64,000 bases of DNA from Paenirhizobium selenitireducens ATCC BAA-1503 (GTDB lineage: Bacteria; Pseudomonadota; Alphaproteobacteria; Rhizobiales; Rhizobiaceae): the NCBI RefSeq assembly GCF_000518785.1, contig NZ_JAEG01000006.1, positions 186,001 to 250,000 of the forward strand. Reading direction: 5' to 3'. A program made the translations under genes and the position numbers. The notes beneath the pieces are model-generated. The model saw only the letters and a program-made list of their open reading frames with translations. It had not been told where the DNA came from and searched no databases. Positions 1-7,236 of this stretch are shown piece by piece. How positions within the stretch are numbered: position 1 is the first letter of the stretch; the number at the start of each line of letters is the position of its first letter.

Positions 1-458
1 TCATCCTCATCTACGCGCCATCGACCCAGGTGGCGCTGTTGATCTGCGCCTTCCTCGTCGCCTTCTTCCCGATCCTGTCGAACATGGTGCAGGGCCTGAA
101 GAGCGTCGACCATAACCTGCTGAACCTCTTCGACCTCTACGGCGCCTCGCGACTTCAGACGCTGCTGTACCTGAAGCTGCCGGCTTCGCTTCCCTATTTC
201 ATGACCGGGCTTCGGATCGGCGGCGGCCTCGCCCTGATCGCCGCCGTGGTCGCCGAATTTGCCGCAGGCTCGGCCGGCGCCGGTTCCGGCCTCGCCTTCC
301 GCCTGCTGGAGGCCCAGTACCGCCTCAATATTCCCCGGCTGTTTGCCGCCCTCTTCCTGCTCTCCTGCCTCGGCGTGCTGATCTTCGCCGTCACCTCGTT
401 CATTTCCTGGCTGACCCTGCACCGTTGGCACGAAAGCAGCCTGAGAAGAGAGAATTGA
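1..458 (+). CDS. ABC transporter permease, C-terminal part (cut by window edge)
   Basis: This is the inner-membrane permease of an ABC importer of the SsuC/TauC/ThiX type, which moves small substrates such as sulfonates, pyrimidines or their precursors using a partner ATPase. The reading frame is already open at base 3, so the true start lies before the window. The visible 150 residues are strongly hydrophobic with about four membrane segments. The cytoplasmic loop around 'YGASRLQTLLYLKLPASLP' has the form of the EAA motif that docks on the ATPase. The stop TGA overlaps the ATG of the amidohydrolase gene that follows, which points to one operon. Context suggests a nitrogen-heterocycle substrate, but this is inference; the binding protein and ATPase lie outside the window. 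Confidence 0.88.
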   Translation, partial: ILIYAPSTQVALLICAFLVAFFPILSNMVQGLKSVDHNLLNLFDLYGASRLQTLLYLKLPASLPYFMTGLRIGGGLALIAAVVAEFAAGSAGAGSGLAFRLLEAQYRLNIPRLFAALFLLSCLGVLIFAVTSFISWLTLHRWHESSLRREN

Positions 459-1774
459 TGCCGTTTCCCGCATTTTCCCTGCCCGAAGCCGACCGCTATG
501 AGCTCAGGAACGCCACCCTGCCGGCGGTCGCCGTCGACGGCTTTGCAGGACCCGTCGGGCGCGAGGGCCTGATCGATGCGGATATCGTCATCGCAGGCGG
601 CAAGATCGAAGCCGTCCTGCCGGCCGGTACGGCTCCACAGGATCTGCCGGCGGCCGATCTCGACGGCGGCATGGCATGGCCGTGCTTCGCCGACATGCAC
701 ACCCATCTCGACAAGGGCCATATCTGGGACCGCCGGCCTAACCCGACGGGTGATTTCTTCGGCGCGCTCGATGCGGTCCGCACCGACCGCGAGGCCTGCT
801 GGTCGGCTGCCGACGTGCGCACCCGCATGGAATTCTCGCTGAAGACGGCCTATGCGCACGGCACGGGCCTCATCCGCACCCATCTCGACAGTCTGCCGCC
901 GCAGCACCGCATTTCCTTCGAGGTCTTCTCCGAACTGCGCGACGCCTGGAAGGACAGGATCACCCTCCAGGCCGTCGCCCTCTTCCCCCTCGACATGATC
1001 ACCGACGAGGCATTCTTCGGCGACCTGACCGACGTGGTCGCCAGCCATGGCGGGCTGCTCGGCGGGGTGACCTACCTGATGCCCGACCTTGAGGCCCATC
1101 TCGACAAGCTGTTCCGCACCGCCTCCGAACGCGGCCTCGACATCGACCTGCATGTCGACGAGACCCAGGACCACGAAGTCCTGACCCTCAAGACCATTGC
1201 CGAGGCGAAGATCCGCAACGGCTTTGAAGGTGCCGTCACCGTCGGCCATTGCTGCTCGCTCGCCCGCCAGAATGACGAGCTTGCCAAGGCGACGATCGAT
1301 GTCGTGGCGAAAGCCGGGCTCTCCGTCGTATCCTTGCCGATGTGCAACATGTACCTGCAGGACCGGGCGCCGAACCGCACCCCGCGCTATCGCGGCGTCA
1401 CGCTGTTCCACGAACTGGCGGCGGCCGGCATCCCGACCGCGATCTCCTCCGACAATACCCGCGACCCGTTCTACGCCTATGGCGACCTCGACCCGGTCGA
1501 AGTGTTCCGCGAGGGCGTGCGCATCCTGCATCTCGACCATCCGCTCGACGAGGCAGCGCGCGTCGTCACCCGCACGCCGGCCGATATTCTCGGCAGCGCC
1601 GACCACGGGCGCATCGCCGCCGGCCTCCCCGCCGACCTCGTGCTGTTTTCGGCACGGCGCTGGAGCGAATTCCTTTCCCGTCCGCAGGCTGACCGCATCG
1701 TTGTGCGGAATGGCAAGGGCATCGACCGTAGCCTGCCGGATTATCGTGACCTGGACCCGCTGATGAAAGACTGA
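458..1774 (+). CDS. cytosine deaminase-like amidohydrolase
   Basis: Predicted metal-dependent amidohydrolase of 438 residues in the cytosine deaminase (CodA) branch, which removes exocyclic amino groups from pyrimidine-like rings. Visible marks are the N-terminal metal motif DMHTHLDKGH (His81, His83), a HVDE segment in the middle, a later GHCCSLA histidine, and SSDNTRDPFYAYGD, which matches the catalytic aspartate region of CodA. The ATG at 458 overlaps the permease stop (TGATG); a TTG 33 bases upstream would also be open but would sit inside the permease gene. The stop is followed after 2 bases by the oxidase gene. The real substrate may be another cyclic amidine such as a creatinine-like or pyrimidine compound; the family is clear, the substrate is not. 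Confidence 0.85.
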   Translation: MPFPAFSLPEADRYELRNATLPAVAVDGFAGPVGREGLIDADIVIAGGKIEAVLPAGTAPQDLPAADLDGGMAWPCFADMHTHLDKGHIWDRRPNPTGDFFGALDAVRTDREACWSAADVRTRMEFSLKTAYAHGTGLIRTHLDSLPPQHRISFEVFSELRDAWKDRITLQAVALFPLDMITDEAFFGDLTDVVASHGGLLGGVTYLMPDLEAHLDKLFRTASERGLDIDLHVDETQDHEVLTLKTIAEAKIRNGFEGAVTVGHCCSLARQNDELAKATIDVVAKAGLSVVSLPMCNMYLQDRAPNRTPRYRGVTLFHELAAAGIPTAISSDNTRDPFYAYGDLDPVEVFREGVRILHLDHPLDEAARVVTRTPADILGSADHGRIAAGLPADLVLFSARRWSEFLSRPQADRIVVRNGKGIDRSLPDYRDLDPLMKD

Positions 1775-1776
1775 CC

Positions 1777-3183
1777 ATGCCGGACTACCAGCAGATCAAG
1801 AAGGAACTCGAGGGCATCGCGGTTGAGGACAATCCGGCGCTCGTGAAGCAGAAGAGCCGCGACTTCTATTGGTACTCGCCGATCCTGAAAGCCCAGCTCG
1901 ACAACGTCGTCGGCGACCTCGTCGTTTCGCCGAAGAACGAAGAGGAAGTGATCCGTACGCTGAAGGTCGCCTATGCCCATGGCGTGCCGGTCACGGCGCG
2001 CGGCGGCGGCACGGGCAATTACGGCCAGGCCATGCCGCTCTCCGGCGGCATCATCCTCAACCTGCTCAACATGAACAAGATCAAGGCGATCCATCCCGGC
2101 CGGGTGATCGCCGAGCCCGGCATCATCACCGCCGAACTCGACCGCCTCACTAGAGAGCATTCCGGCCAGGAACTGCGCTTCCATCCCTCGACCACCGGCA
2201 CGGCGACGCTGGCCGGCTTCATCGCCGGCGGTTCCGGCGGCGTCGGCTCGATCACCTGGGGGGGCTTACGCGATCTCGGCAACATCCTGCGCCTGCGGGT
2301 CGTCACCATGGAGGCCGAACCACGCGTGCTGGAACTCTCGGCCTGGGACCTGCAGAAGGTCTCCCACGCCTACGGCACCAACGGCATCATCACCGAAGTC
2401 GAAATGCCGCTCGCTCCGGCCTATGACTGGGTGGACGTCATCGTCGGTTATGACGAGTACATGGACGCCGTACGCTTCGCCGACGCACTGACCCACCGCA
2501 ACGGCATCCTGCTCAAGGAAGTGGCCCCGATCGCCGCTCCGGCGCCTTTCGAATACTTCACCCGCCACAAGCCGTGGCTGAAGGAAGGCCAGTCGGTCGT
2601 CGTGCTCATGGTCGCGCCGCATTCTATGGAGCCGTTTGCCGCCTATGTCGAGAAGATGAAGGGCGAGATCCGCTTCCGCTCCGACAAGGTCGAGAGCACG
2701 AAGGGCATTCCCCATGCCTATGAACTGGCCTGGAACCACACGACGCTGCGGGCCCTGAAGATCGATCCGGGCTTCACCTATCTGCAGGTCCAGTATCCCG
2801 GTCCGGACCACGTCGAAAAGGTCGGTAAGCTCGCTGCGATCTTCGGCGACGAGGTCATCGGCCACCTCGAATTCATCAAGTTCGACGGCGCCATCCAGTG
2901 CTCCGGCCTGCCCATGGTGCGCTACACGACGCCGGAACGGCTCGAGGAAATCATCAAGATCCACGAGGATCACGGCTGCCCGATCTTCAACCCGCACCGC
3001 TACACGCTGGAAGAAGGCGGCATGAAGCAGACCGACACCGTCCAGCTCGCCTTCAAGAAGGAAACCGATCCGAAGGGCCTTCTGAACCCCGGCAAGATGA
3101 TCGCCTGGGACAATCCCGACTTCGACTTTGCGGCCGGCAAGAACTACCTCTTCCCCGGCCTCCAGGCATTCCAGGAGACCTGA
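1777..3183 (+). CDS. FAD-binding oxidase/dehydrogenase (PCMH/VAO family)
   Basis: Flavoprotein of 468 residues in the vanillyl-alcohol oxidase/glycolate oxidase (GlcD)/D-lactate dehydrogenase superfamily. The FAD-binding PCMH domain occupies roughly residues 35-215; 'ARGGGTGNYGQAMPLSGG' near residue 72 is the typical pyrophosphate-binding stretch, and 'GFIAGGSGGVGSITWG' is the second FAD-contact loop. The C-terminal half is the FAD-linked oxidase cap, ending in 'LLNPGKMI', the usual family ending. It starts 2 bases after the amidohydrolase and so is probably the last gene of the same operon, oxidising a 2-hydroxy acid or related product of that pathway. No iron-sulfur partner is present next to it. 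The substrate is unknown. Confidence 0.82.
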   Translation: MPDYQQIKKELEGIAVEDNPALVKQKSRDFYWYSPILKAQLDNVVGDLVVSPKNEEEVIRTLKVAYAHGVPVTARGGGTGNYGQAMPLSGGIILNLLNMNKIKAIHPGRVIAEPGIITAELDRLTREHSGQELRFHPSTTGTATLAGFIAGGSGGVGSITWGGLRDLGNILRLRVVTMEAEPRVLELSAWDLQKVSHAYGTNGIITEVEMPLAPAYDWVDVIVGYDEYMDAVRFADALTHRNGILLKEVAPIAAPAPFEYFTRHKPWLKEGQSVVVLMVAPHSMEPFAAYVEKMKGEIRFRSDKVESTKGIPHAYELAWNHTTLRALKIDPGFTYLQVQYPGPDHVEKVGKLAAIFGDEVIGHLEFIKFDGAIQCSGLPMVRYTTPERLEEIIKIHEDHGCPIFNPHRYTLEEGGMKQTDTVQLAFKKETDPKGLLNPGKMIAWDNPDFDFAAGKNYLFPGLQAFQET

Positions 3184-3221
3184 TACCGCCACGACCTGAC
3201 TAACTTCCGAAGGTACTCCCG

Positions 3222-3244
3222 ACCGGGGCAGCCCCTGCCCCGGT
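3222..3244 (+). terminator. hairpin after the FAD oxidase operon
   Basis: A perfect 10-bp stem (ACCGGGGCAG / CTGCCCCGGT) with a 3-base loop lies 38 bases after the oxidase stop codon. There is no T-run behind it, so it may need a factor or only protect the mRNA end. Confidence 0.45.
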
Positions 3245-3381
3245 GCATGGAAACGACCATGGTGATCGACGGCCCGGCTATGGCGGCGGGCTCTCGCTCA
3301 TCGGGACAAACGGCGCGGAAAATTTTCACTCAACACCCGGCAGCCACGGCGGCCGGGTCACGACATGGAGCTTTTCTGAAA

Positions 3382-3963
3382 ATGCGCGTACTCGTTCTGC
3401 ATTCCCATCCGCTCGACGAAAGCTTTGGTCGGGCGCTCTATCGCCAGACCTGCGAGAGCCTGACCAAGGCCGGCCACGAGGTCGATGGCTGCAATCTCTA
3501 CGAAGAAGGCTTCGACCCGGTCCTCTCCGCCCATGACCGCACCGTCTATCACGACTATCCGGAAAACACCGTCCTGGTGAAATCCTATGTCGAGCGGCTG
3601 AAGGCAGCGGAAGGCCTGGTCATCGTTACCCCGGTCTGGAACTTCGGTTTCCCCGCCATGCTCAAGGGTTATTTCGACCGCGTCTGGGTCAAGGGCGTGT
3701 CCTTTGATCTCGAAGACGGCAAGCTGACGCCGACGCTGCGCCACATCAAGAAGCTCTCCGCCGTGATGACCTATGGCGCGACACCCTGGCGCGCCTTCCT
3801 GGTCGGCAATCCGCCGAAGAAGATCGTCACGCGCGTGTTGCGCGCCCAGATCAAGATCGGCGCGCCGGTCAGGTACATGGCGCACTACGACATGAACAAC
3901 TGCACCGACGAGACGCGCGCCGCCTTCCTCGCCAGGGTCCGCCGCGAGATGGAGCGCTTCTGA
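3382..3963 (+). CDS. NAD(P)H-dependent oxidoreductase, flavodoxin-like fold
   Basis: Protein of 193 residues in the NQO1/MdaB/KefF family, FMN- or FAD-dependent two-electron reductases acting on quinones or other acceptors in the cytoplasm. The start 'MRVLVLHSHPLDESFGRALY' gives the first beta strand and the phosphate-binding loop SHPLDESF, and 'VIVTPVWNFGFPAMLKGYFDRVW' is the family motif contacting the isoalloxazine ring. I chose the ATG at 3382 because it gives the canonical N-terminus; the upstream 45 codons are open but do not resemble the family. About 200 bases separate it from the preceding operon, so it is probably a single gene. Confidence 0.85.
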   Translation: MRVLVLHSHPLDESFGRALYRQTCESLTKAGHEVDGCNLYEEGFDPVLSAHDRTVYHDYPENTVLVKSYVERLKAAEGLVIVTPVWNFGFPAMLKGYFDRVWVKGVSFDLEDGKLTPTLRHIKKLSAVMTYGATPWRAFLVGNPPKKIVTRVLRAQIKIGAPVRYMAHYDMNNCTDETRAAFLARVRREMERF

Positions 3964-4027
3964 TCCGCAGCGGCCCTTGTCGGGCATCTCGTTTTCCGGC
4001 AGAAAACTTGTGTTTTATCAAAGCGAG

Positions 4028-5290
4028 ATGCCCATGGCCGCCCTGATTCCTGCCCTCAGCAACCTCATGTCCCCGCTCAGGCCGCGCGATCCGGAAGAGC
4101 ATCACCGGGCGGCGACCCCGCTCGAACTGCTGTTCGACCTGGTGTCGGTGATCGCGATCGCGTCGGCGGCCGTGGGTCTCCATCACGGTCTCTCGCAGGG
4201 GCACGCGCTCGAGGCGACGATAACCTTCGGCATGGCCTTCTTCGCCGTCTGGTGGGCCTGGATGAACTTCACCTGGTTCGCCTCGGCCTACGACAACGAC
4301 GACACGACCTACCGGCTGCTGACGATGGTCATCATGGCGGGTTCGCTGGTCATGGCCGCCGGACTCCCGAGCCTGTTCTCCGCCGCGCCCGACTTCACCA
4401 CGGTGATCATCGGCTATGTGGTGATGCGCATCGCCATGGTGGTATTGTGGCTTCGCGCCGGCTGCGCCGACACGGCCCACCGCAAGTCCGCCGTCGCCTA
4501 TGCGATCGGTATCGCGCTGGTCCAGCTTTACTGGGTGTGCTTCATGCTGGTTCAGCCGCTCGCCACCGGCATTTCCTATGGCATGTGGGTGATCGGGGTC
4601 TTGCTCGAAATCTCCGTTCCCGCCATCGCCGAATCGCTAACCTCCAGTACGCCCTGGCATCGCCACCACATCATGGAGCGCTACGGCCTGCTCAACATCA
4701 TCGTCCTGGGGGAAACGCTGCTGGCCGGAACGCTCGCATTGCGCGAGACGGTCGAGCATTTCGATATCATGCTGGTTCACACCGCGCTTTCCGCCCTGGT
4801 CATCGTCTTTGCGCTCTGGTGGGTCTATTTCCTGCCCGAGGAACATCTGCCGACGCGATCGCTGCGCCGGGCCCTGGTGTGGGGCTATGGGCACTTCTTC
4901 ATCTTCGCCTCGGGCGCCGCGGTCGGGGCGGGCTTTGCCGCCCTTGTCGACATCATCACCGATCATTCCAAGGTTTCGCTGATCGCCGGCGACTATGGCG
5001 TCGCGATCCCCGTCGCGGCTTACTTTCTCAGCCTCTGGGCGGTCCGCGATCGTTACACCTGCAAGGGCGCCTGCATGGCCGTCCTGCCCGTTTTCGCCTT
5101 GCTGGTTCTCGTTGCCCCGGCCATCGGCCTTGGCCTGGAGGGCGTTGCCGGCGCGGCGGCTCTGGGCGCTGTCGTTCGCAGTCGCCTGGCACAACCGGCG
5201 CCCGTCGCCCGTGAAAGCGCGGTGGTCAAACCGGCCAGCGTGAAGAAGATGTCGAAGACGAAGCTCCGCGGAACCGGCAAGCGCCGCTGA
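4028..5290 (+). CDS. low temperature requirement protein A (LtrA) family membrane protein
   Basis: Polytopic inner-membrane protein of 420 residues. The N-terminal signature 'HHRAATPLELLFDLVSVIAI' and the inner 'RHHIMERYGLLNIIVLGETLL' repeat are the hallmarks of the LtrA family, a group first seen in Listeria cold growth and of unknown biochemical role. About ten to twelve hydrophobic segments are visible. The tail after residue 390 is basic and Lys/Ser-rich. The ATG at 4028 directly precedes the conserved region; a further-upstream GTG/ATG frame at 3977 adds residues without family character. It stands alone between the reductase and a strong terminator. Confidence 0.85.
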   Translation: MPMAALIPALSNLMSPLRPRDPEEHHRAATPLELLFDLVSVIAIASAAVGLHHGLSQGHALEATITFGMAFFAVWWAWMNFTWFASAYDNDDTTYRLLTMVIMAGSLVMAAGLPSLFSAAPDFTTVIIGYVVMRIAMVVLWLRAGCADTAHRKSAVAYAIGIALVQLYWVCFMLVQPLATGISYGMWVIGVLLEISVPAIAESLTSSTPWHRHHIMERYGLLNIIVLGETLLAGTLALRETVEHFDIMLVHTALSALVIVFALWWVYFLPEEHLPTRSLRRALVWGYGHFFIFASGAAVGAGFAALVDIITDHSKVSLIAGDYGVAIPVAAYFLSLWAVRDRYTCKGACMAVLPVFALLVLVAPAIGLGLEGVAGAAALGAVVRSRLAQPAPVARESAVVKPASVKKMSKTKLRGTGKRR

Positions 5291-5308
5291 CCCTGACGAC
5301 AAAATGAG

Positions 5309-5340
5309 AAAGCCGGCCCTCCCAAGGGAGGACCGGCTTT
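5309..5340. terminator. bidirectional intrinsic terminator
   Basis: A stem of about 14 bp with one mismatch (AAAGCCGGCCCTCCC / GGGAGGACCGGCTTT) and a tight loop lies between the convergent LtrA gene and the small membrane protein gene. T-tracts flank it in both directions, so it can serve both. Confidence 0.8.
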
Positions 5341-5365
5341 CACACGCGACGGGCAGCGAGAGGGG

Positions 5366-5764
5366 TTACTGGCCAGCCGGCGCGGGGGCCGTGGAAGGAG
5401 CAGGCGCGGCGGGTGCCGGGGCAGCCGGAGCCGCATCGGTCGACGGTGCCGGGGTAGCAGGAGCAGCCGGAGTTGCCGGGGCCGGTGCGGCGTCATTGGC
5501 CGGGGCCGGAGTGGCCGGAGCCGAGGTAGTCGGTGCCGCCGTATCCGCATCACCGGAATTGCCGGTCAGCGAAAAGTCGGTGAACATGAAGACGGCGCCG
5601 ATGCCGAGCGCAACGGCGACGAGAAGCGCGATGGCCCAGCCGGCGCTGCTGCTGCGGTCATTGTTGACGACCGTGGTTCCGCGGTCGGCCATGGGCCTGG
5701 TGTCCTGCGGATGGACGGGGCGGGTCGTGGTCGTGGTGGTGTTGCCCGGGTATTGATCGGTCAT
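5366..5764 (-). CDS. small single-span membrane protein with Ala/Pro-rich tail
   Basis: A 132-residue protein of no recognised family. Residues 1-35 are polar, with a run of threonines (NTTTTTTRP). One membrane span follows ('SAGWAIALLVAVALGIGAVF'), and the remaining 80 residues are almost only Ala, Pro, Thr and Ser in loose repeats, a low-complexity linker that would lie in the periplasm. The ATG at 5764 is preceded by a clear GGAGA ribosome site. Similar short anchored A/P-rich proteins are common in rhizobia without known function. It is followed in its own direction by the terminator at 5309-5340. Confidence 0.7.
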   Translation of the reverse strand: MTDQYPGNTTTTTTRPVHPQDTRPMADRGTTVVNNDRSSSAGWAIALLVAVALGIGAVFMFTDFSLTGNSGDADTAAPTTSAPATPAPANDAAPAPATPAAPATPAPSTDAAPAAPAPAAPAPSTAPAPAGQ

Positions 5765-5781
5765 GTCAGGTCTCCTCGGTT

Positions 5782-6081
5782 TCAGCGCCCGAGATCGAGC
5801 GCGTTGGCCGGATCGGGAAAGAAACGCGGCCCGACCCGGCGAATGTTCAGTCTGTGCTCTGGAATCGGACGCGGTGCGAATACATCGACCGGCCGATTGT
5901 TTCCGACATCCAGGGGCTCCTGATGAAGCACCGCCTCGACCGCCAAGCCGGCGGCTTGCGCCTCGGGCTGAACAACGACCGTCCCTGCGGAACGATCGTT
6001 CGATTGCGGCGCGGCCTTCACCGAAAGGGCGATGGAAAGACCGATGACGAACGCACTCAGTGCGAGGATCGACGTTTTCAT
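5782..6081 (-). CDS. small exported protein of unknown function
   Basis: A 99-residue product with a typical signal peptide (MKTSILALSAFVIGLSIALSVKAA, cleavage probably after the AxA-like end) and a mature part of about 75 residues without a recognised domain. An AAGGAG ribosome site stands 8-10 bases before the ATG. It is the middle gene of three consecutive leftward genes for small envelope proteins and ends 17 bases before the start of the membrane-anchored protein, so these two are probably co-transcribed. No function can be given. Confidence 0.6.
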   Translation of the reverse strand: MKTSILALSAFVIGLSIALSVKAAPQSNDRSAGTVVVQPEAQAAGLAVEAVLHQEPLDVGNNRPVDVFAPRPIPEHRLNIRRVGPRFFPDPANALDLGR

Positions 6082-6127
6082 CGCCCGCTCCTTGGTCAGG
6101 TTGCTCAGGTTGCCGAAAGGGTTTCGG

Positions 6128-6160
6128 ATGATGCCGGACAGGCAGGCTGTCCGGCATCAT
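6128..6160 (-). terminator. perfect 14-bp hairpin after the DUF1236 gene
   Basis: ATGATGCCGGACAG and its exact reverse complement flank a 5-base loop, 10 bases beyond the DUF1236 stop codon. There is no T-run on the leftward side, so termination may be partial. It separates that gene from the two small envelope genes. Confidence 0.6.
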
Positions 6161-6169
6161 TCAAATTGG

Positions 6170-6568
6170 CTATTCGACGACCTGAACGACCACATGGGTC
6201 TGCGGGTCAACGATCACACGCTGATTGTTGACCACGGCGTAAGCATAGGTCGGGTCTTCGGCGACCGGCGTGAGCACGACGGTTTCCGGGATGGGCTTGC
6301 CGACGACGATCGGCTGTTCGATGACGACCGTTTCAGTCGGGACCGGCTGCTGGCGCACATAGGTGACCACCTGGGTCGGCGGCGGAGCAACGGCGGTACC
6401 GGCAATGGCGCCGACGACACCACCGACTGCGGCTCCGACCGGACCACCGACGATCGCGCCGGTCACTGCACCACCGGCGGCGCCGGTAACGGTGCCTTCC
6501 TGGGCGACGGCCGGAGCGGCAATGGAGCCGAGGACGACGGCGGCGACTGCAAACATCTTGGTGTTCAT
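6170..6568 (-). CDS. DUF1236-type exported protein with glycine-zipper segment
   Basis: A 132-residue exported protein. It has a signal peptide (MNTKMFAVAAVVLGSIAAPAVAQ), then a Gly/Ala-rich stretch at about residues 27-62 in which GG/GA pairs recur every 4 residues, typical of glycine-zipper segments that insert in membranes. The C-terminal half ('TVVLTPVAEDPTYAYAVVNN' and 'RVIVDPQTHVVVQVVE') resembles the DUF1236 repeat common in Rhizobiales. The biochemical role is unknown. It stands alone, with a hairpin at its 3' side. The ATG at 6568 is the only start that gives the signal peptide. Confidence 0.72.
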   Translation of the reverse strand: MNTKMFAVAAVVLGSIAAPAVAQEGTVTGAAGGAVTGAIVGGPVGAAVGGVVGAIAGTAVAPPPTQVVTYVRQQPVPTETVVIEQPIVVGKPIPETVVLTPVAEDPTYAYAVVNNQRVIVDPQTHVVVQVVE

Positions 6569-6729
6569 GACGGTATCCTTTCCTGTAAGCGTGTCAGTGA
6601 CCGTAGAACTTGCGGAACGCCCTTTTGTTCCTGCGGCCATTTCTTCGATACGGACAAGGATCGGCACCACCGCCGGGCATCGCGCCCGGCAGCCGTTCAC
6701 TGGATTCGATGTTCAGTTGTTCAGGCGCG

Positions 6730-7119
6730 TCAGGCGAGCTTGGCCGCCGTCACCTCAACCTCGACCAGAAACTCCGGACGGGTGAAACCGCCAACGACGA
6801 TCAGCGTCGAGACCGGCTTGGGTTCCAGCGTATAGCGGTCGCGCACCGCCATATAGGCGGCGAAATCCTCCCGGCGGGTGACGAAGCCGGAGATGCGGAT
6901 CACGTCGGCGAAGCTCATGCCGGCTTCGTCGAGGATCGCCTTGATCGCCTCGAAGCACAGTTCCGCCTGGCCGGTCACGTCGGACGGAATGCTGTCGTCC
7001 GGCCGGATGCCCAATTGCCCGGATGTCACCAGCAGGCTGGCGCCGGGCGGCACCAAGAGCCCGTGATTGTACTGGCCGAAGGGCGGGCGAACGGACGGCG
7101 GATTGAAGACGCGTTTCAT
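6730..7119 (-). CDS. RidA family enamine/imine deaminase
   Basis: A 129-residue protein of the RidA (YjgF/YER057c/UK114) family. These small trimers hydrolyse reactive 2-aminoacrylate-type enamines and imines released by amino-acid-oxidising or PLP enzymes. The family pattern is visible: 'TSGQLGIRPDDSIPSDVTGQ' near the N-terminus, 'ILDEAGMSFADVIRISGF' in the centre and 'TRPEFLVEVEVTAAKLA' at the end, where the conserved Arg and Glu lie. It follows the FAD oxidoreductase gene by 117 bases on the same strand. That pairing fits the removal of an imine made by the oxidase. Confidence 0.9.
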   Translation of the reverse strand: MKRVFNPPSVRPPFGQYNHGLLVPPGASLLVTSGQLGIRPDDSIPSDVTGQAELCFEAIKAILDEAGMSFADVIRISGFVTRREDFAAYMAVRDRYTLEPKPVSTLIVVGGFTRPEFLVEVEVTAAKLA

Positions 7120-7236
7120 TGGGGCAGTACTTCCCGAAGGTTCACGAGGGGCAAGGCCCCAGAGTTAATCGGCTTGCGGCAACCGTTGCAAGGCTCGGGC
7201 AGCCGCGAGGAGGATGGAAATCGGTACCGACCGTTC

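Noticed and set aside
3247..3381. A 45-codon N-terminal extension of the flavodoxin-fold reductase
   Set aside because: The family begins directly with the first beta strand at 3382; the extension has no signal-peptide or conserved character.
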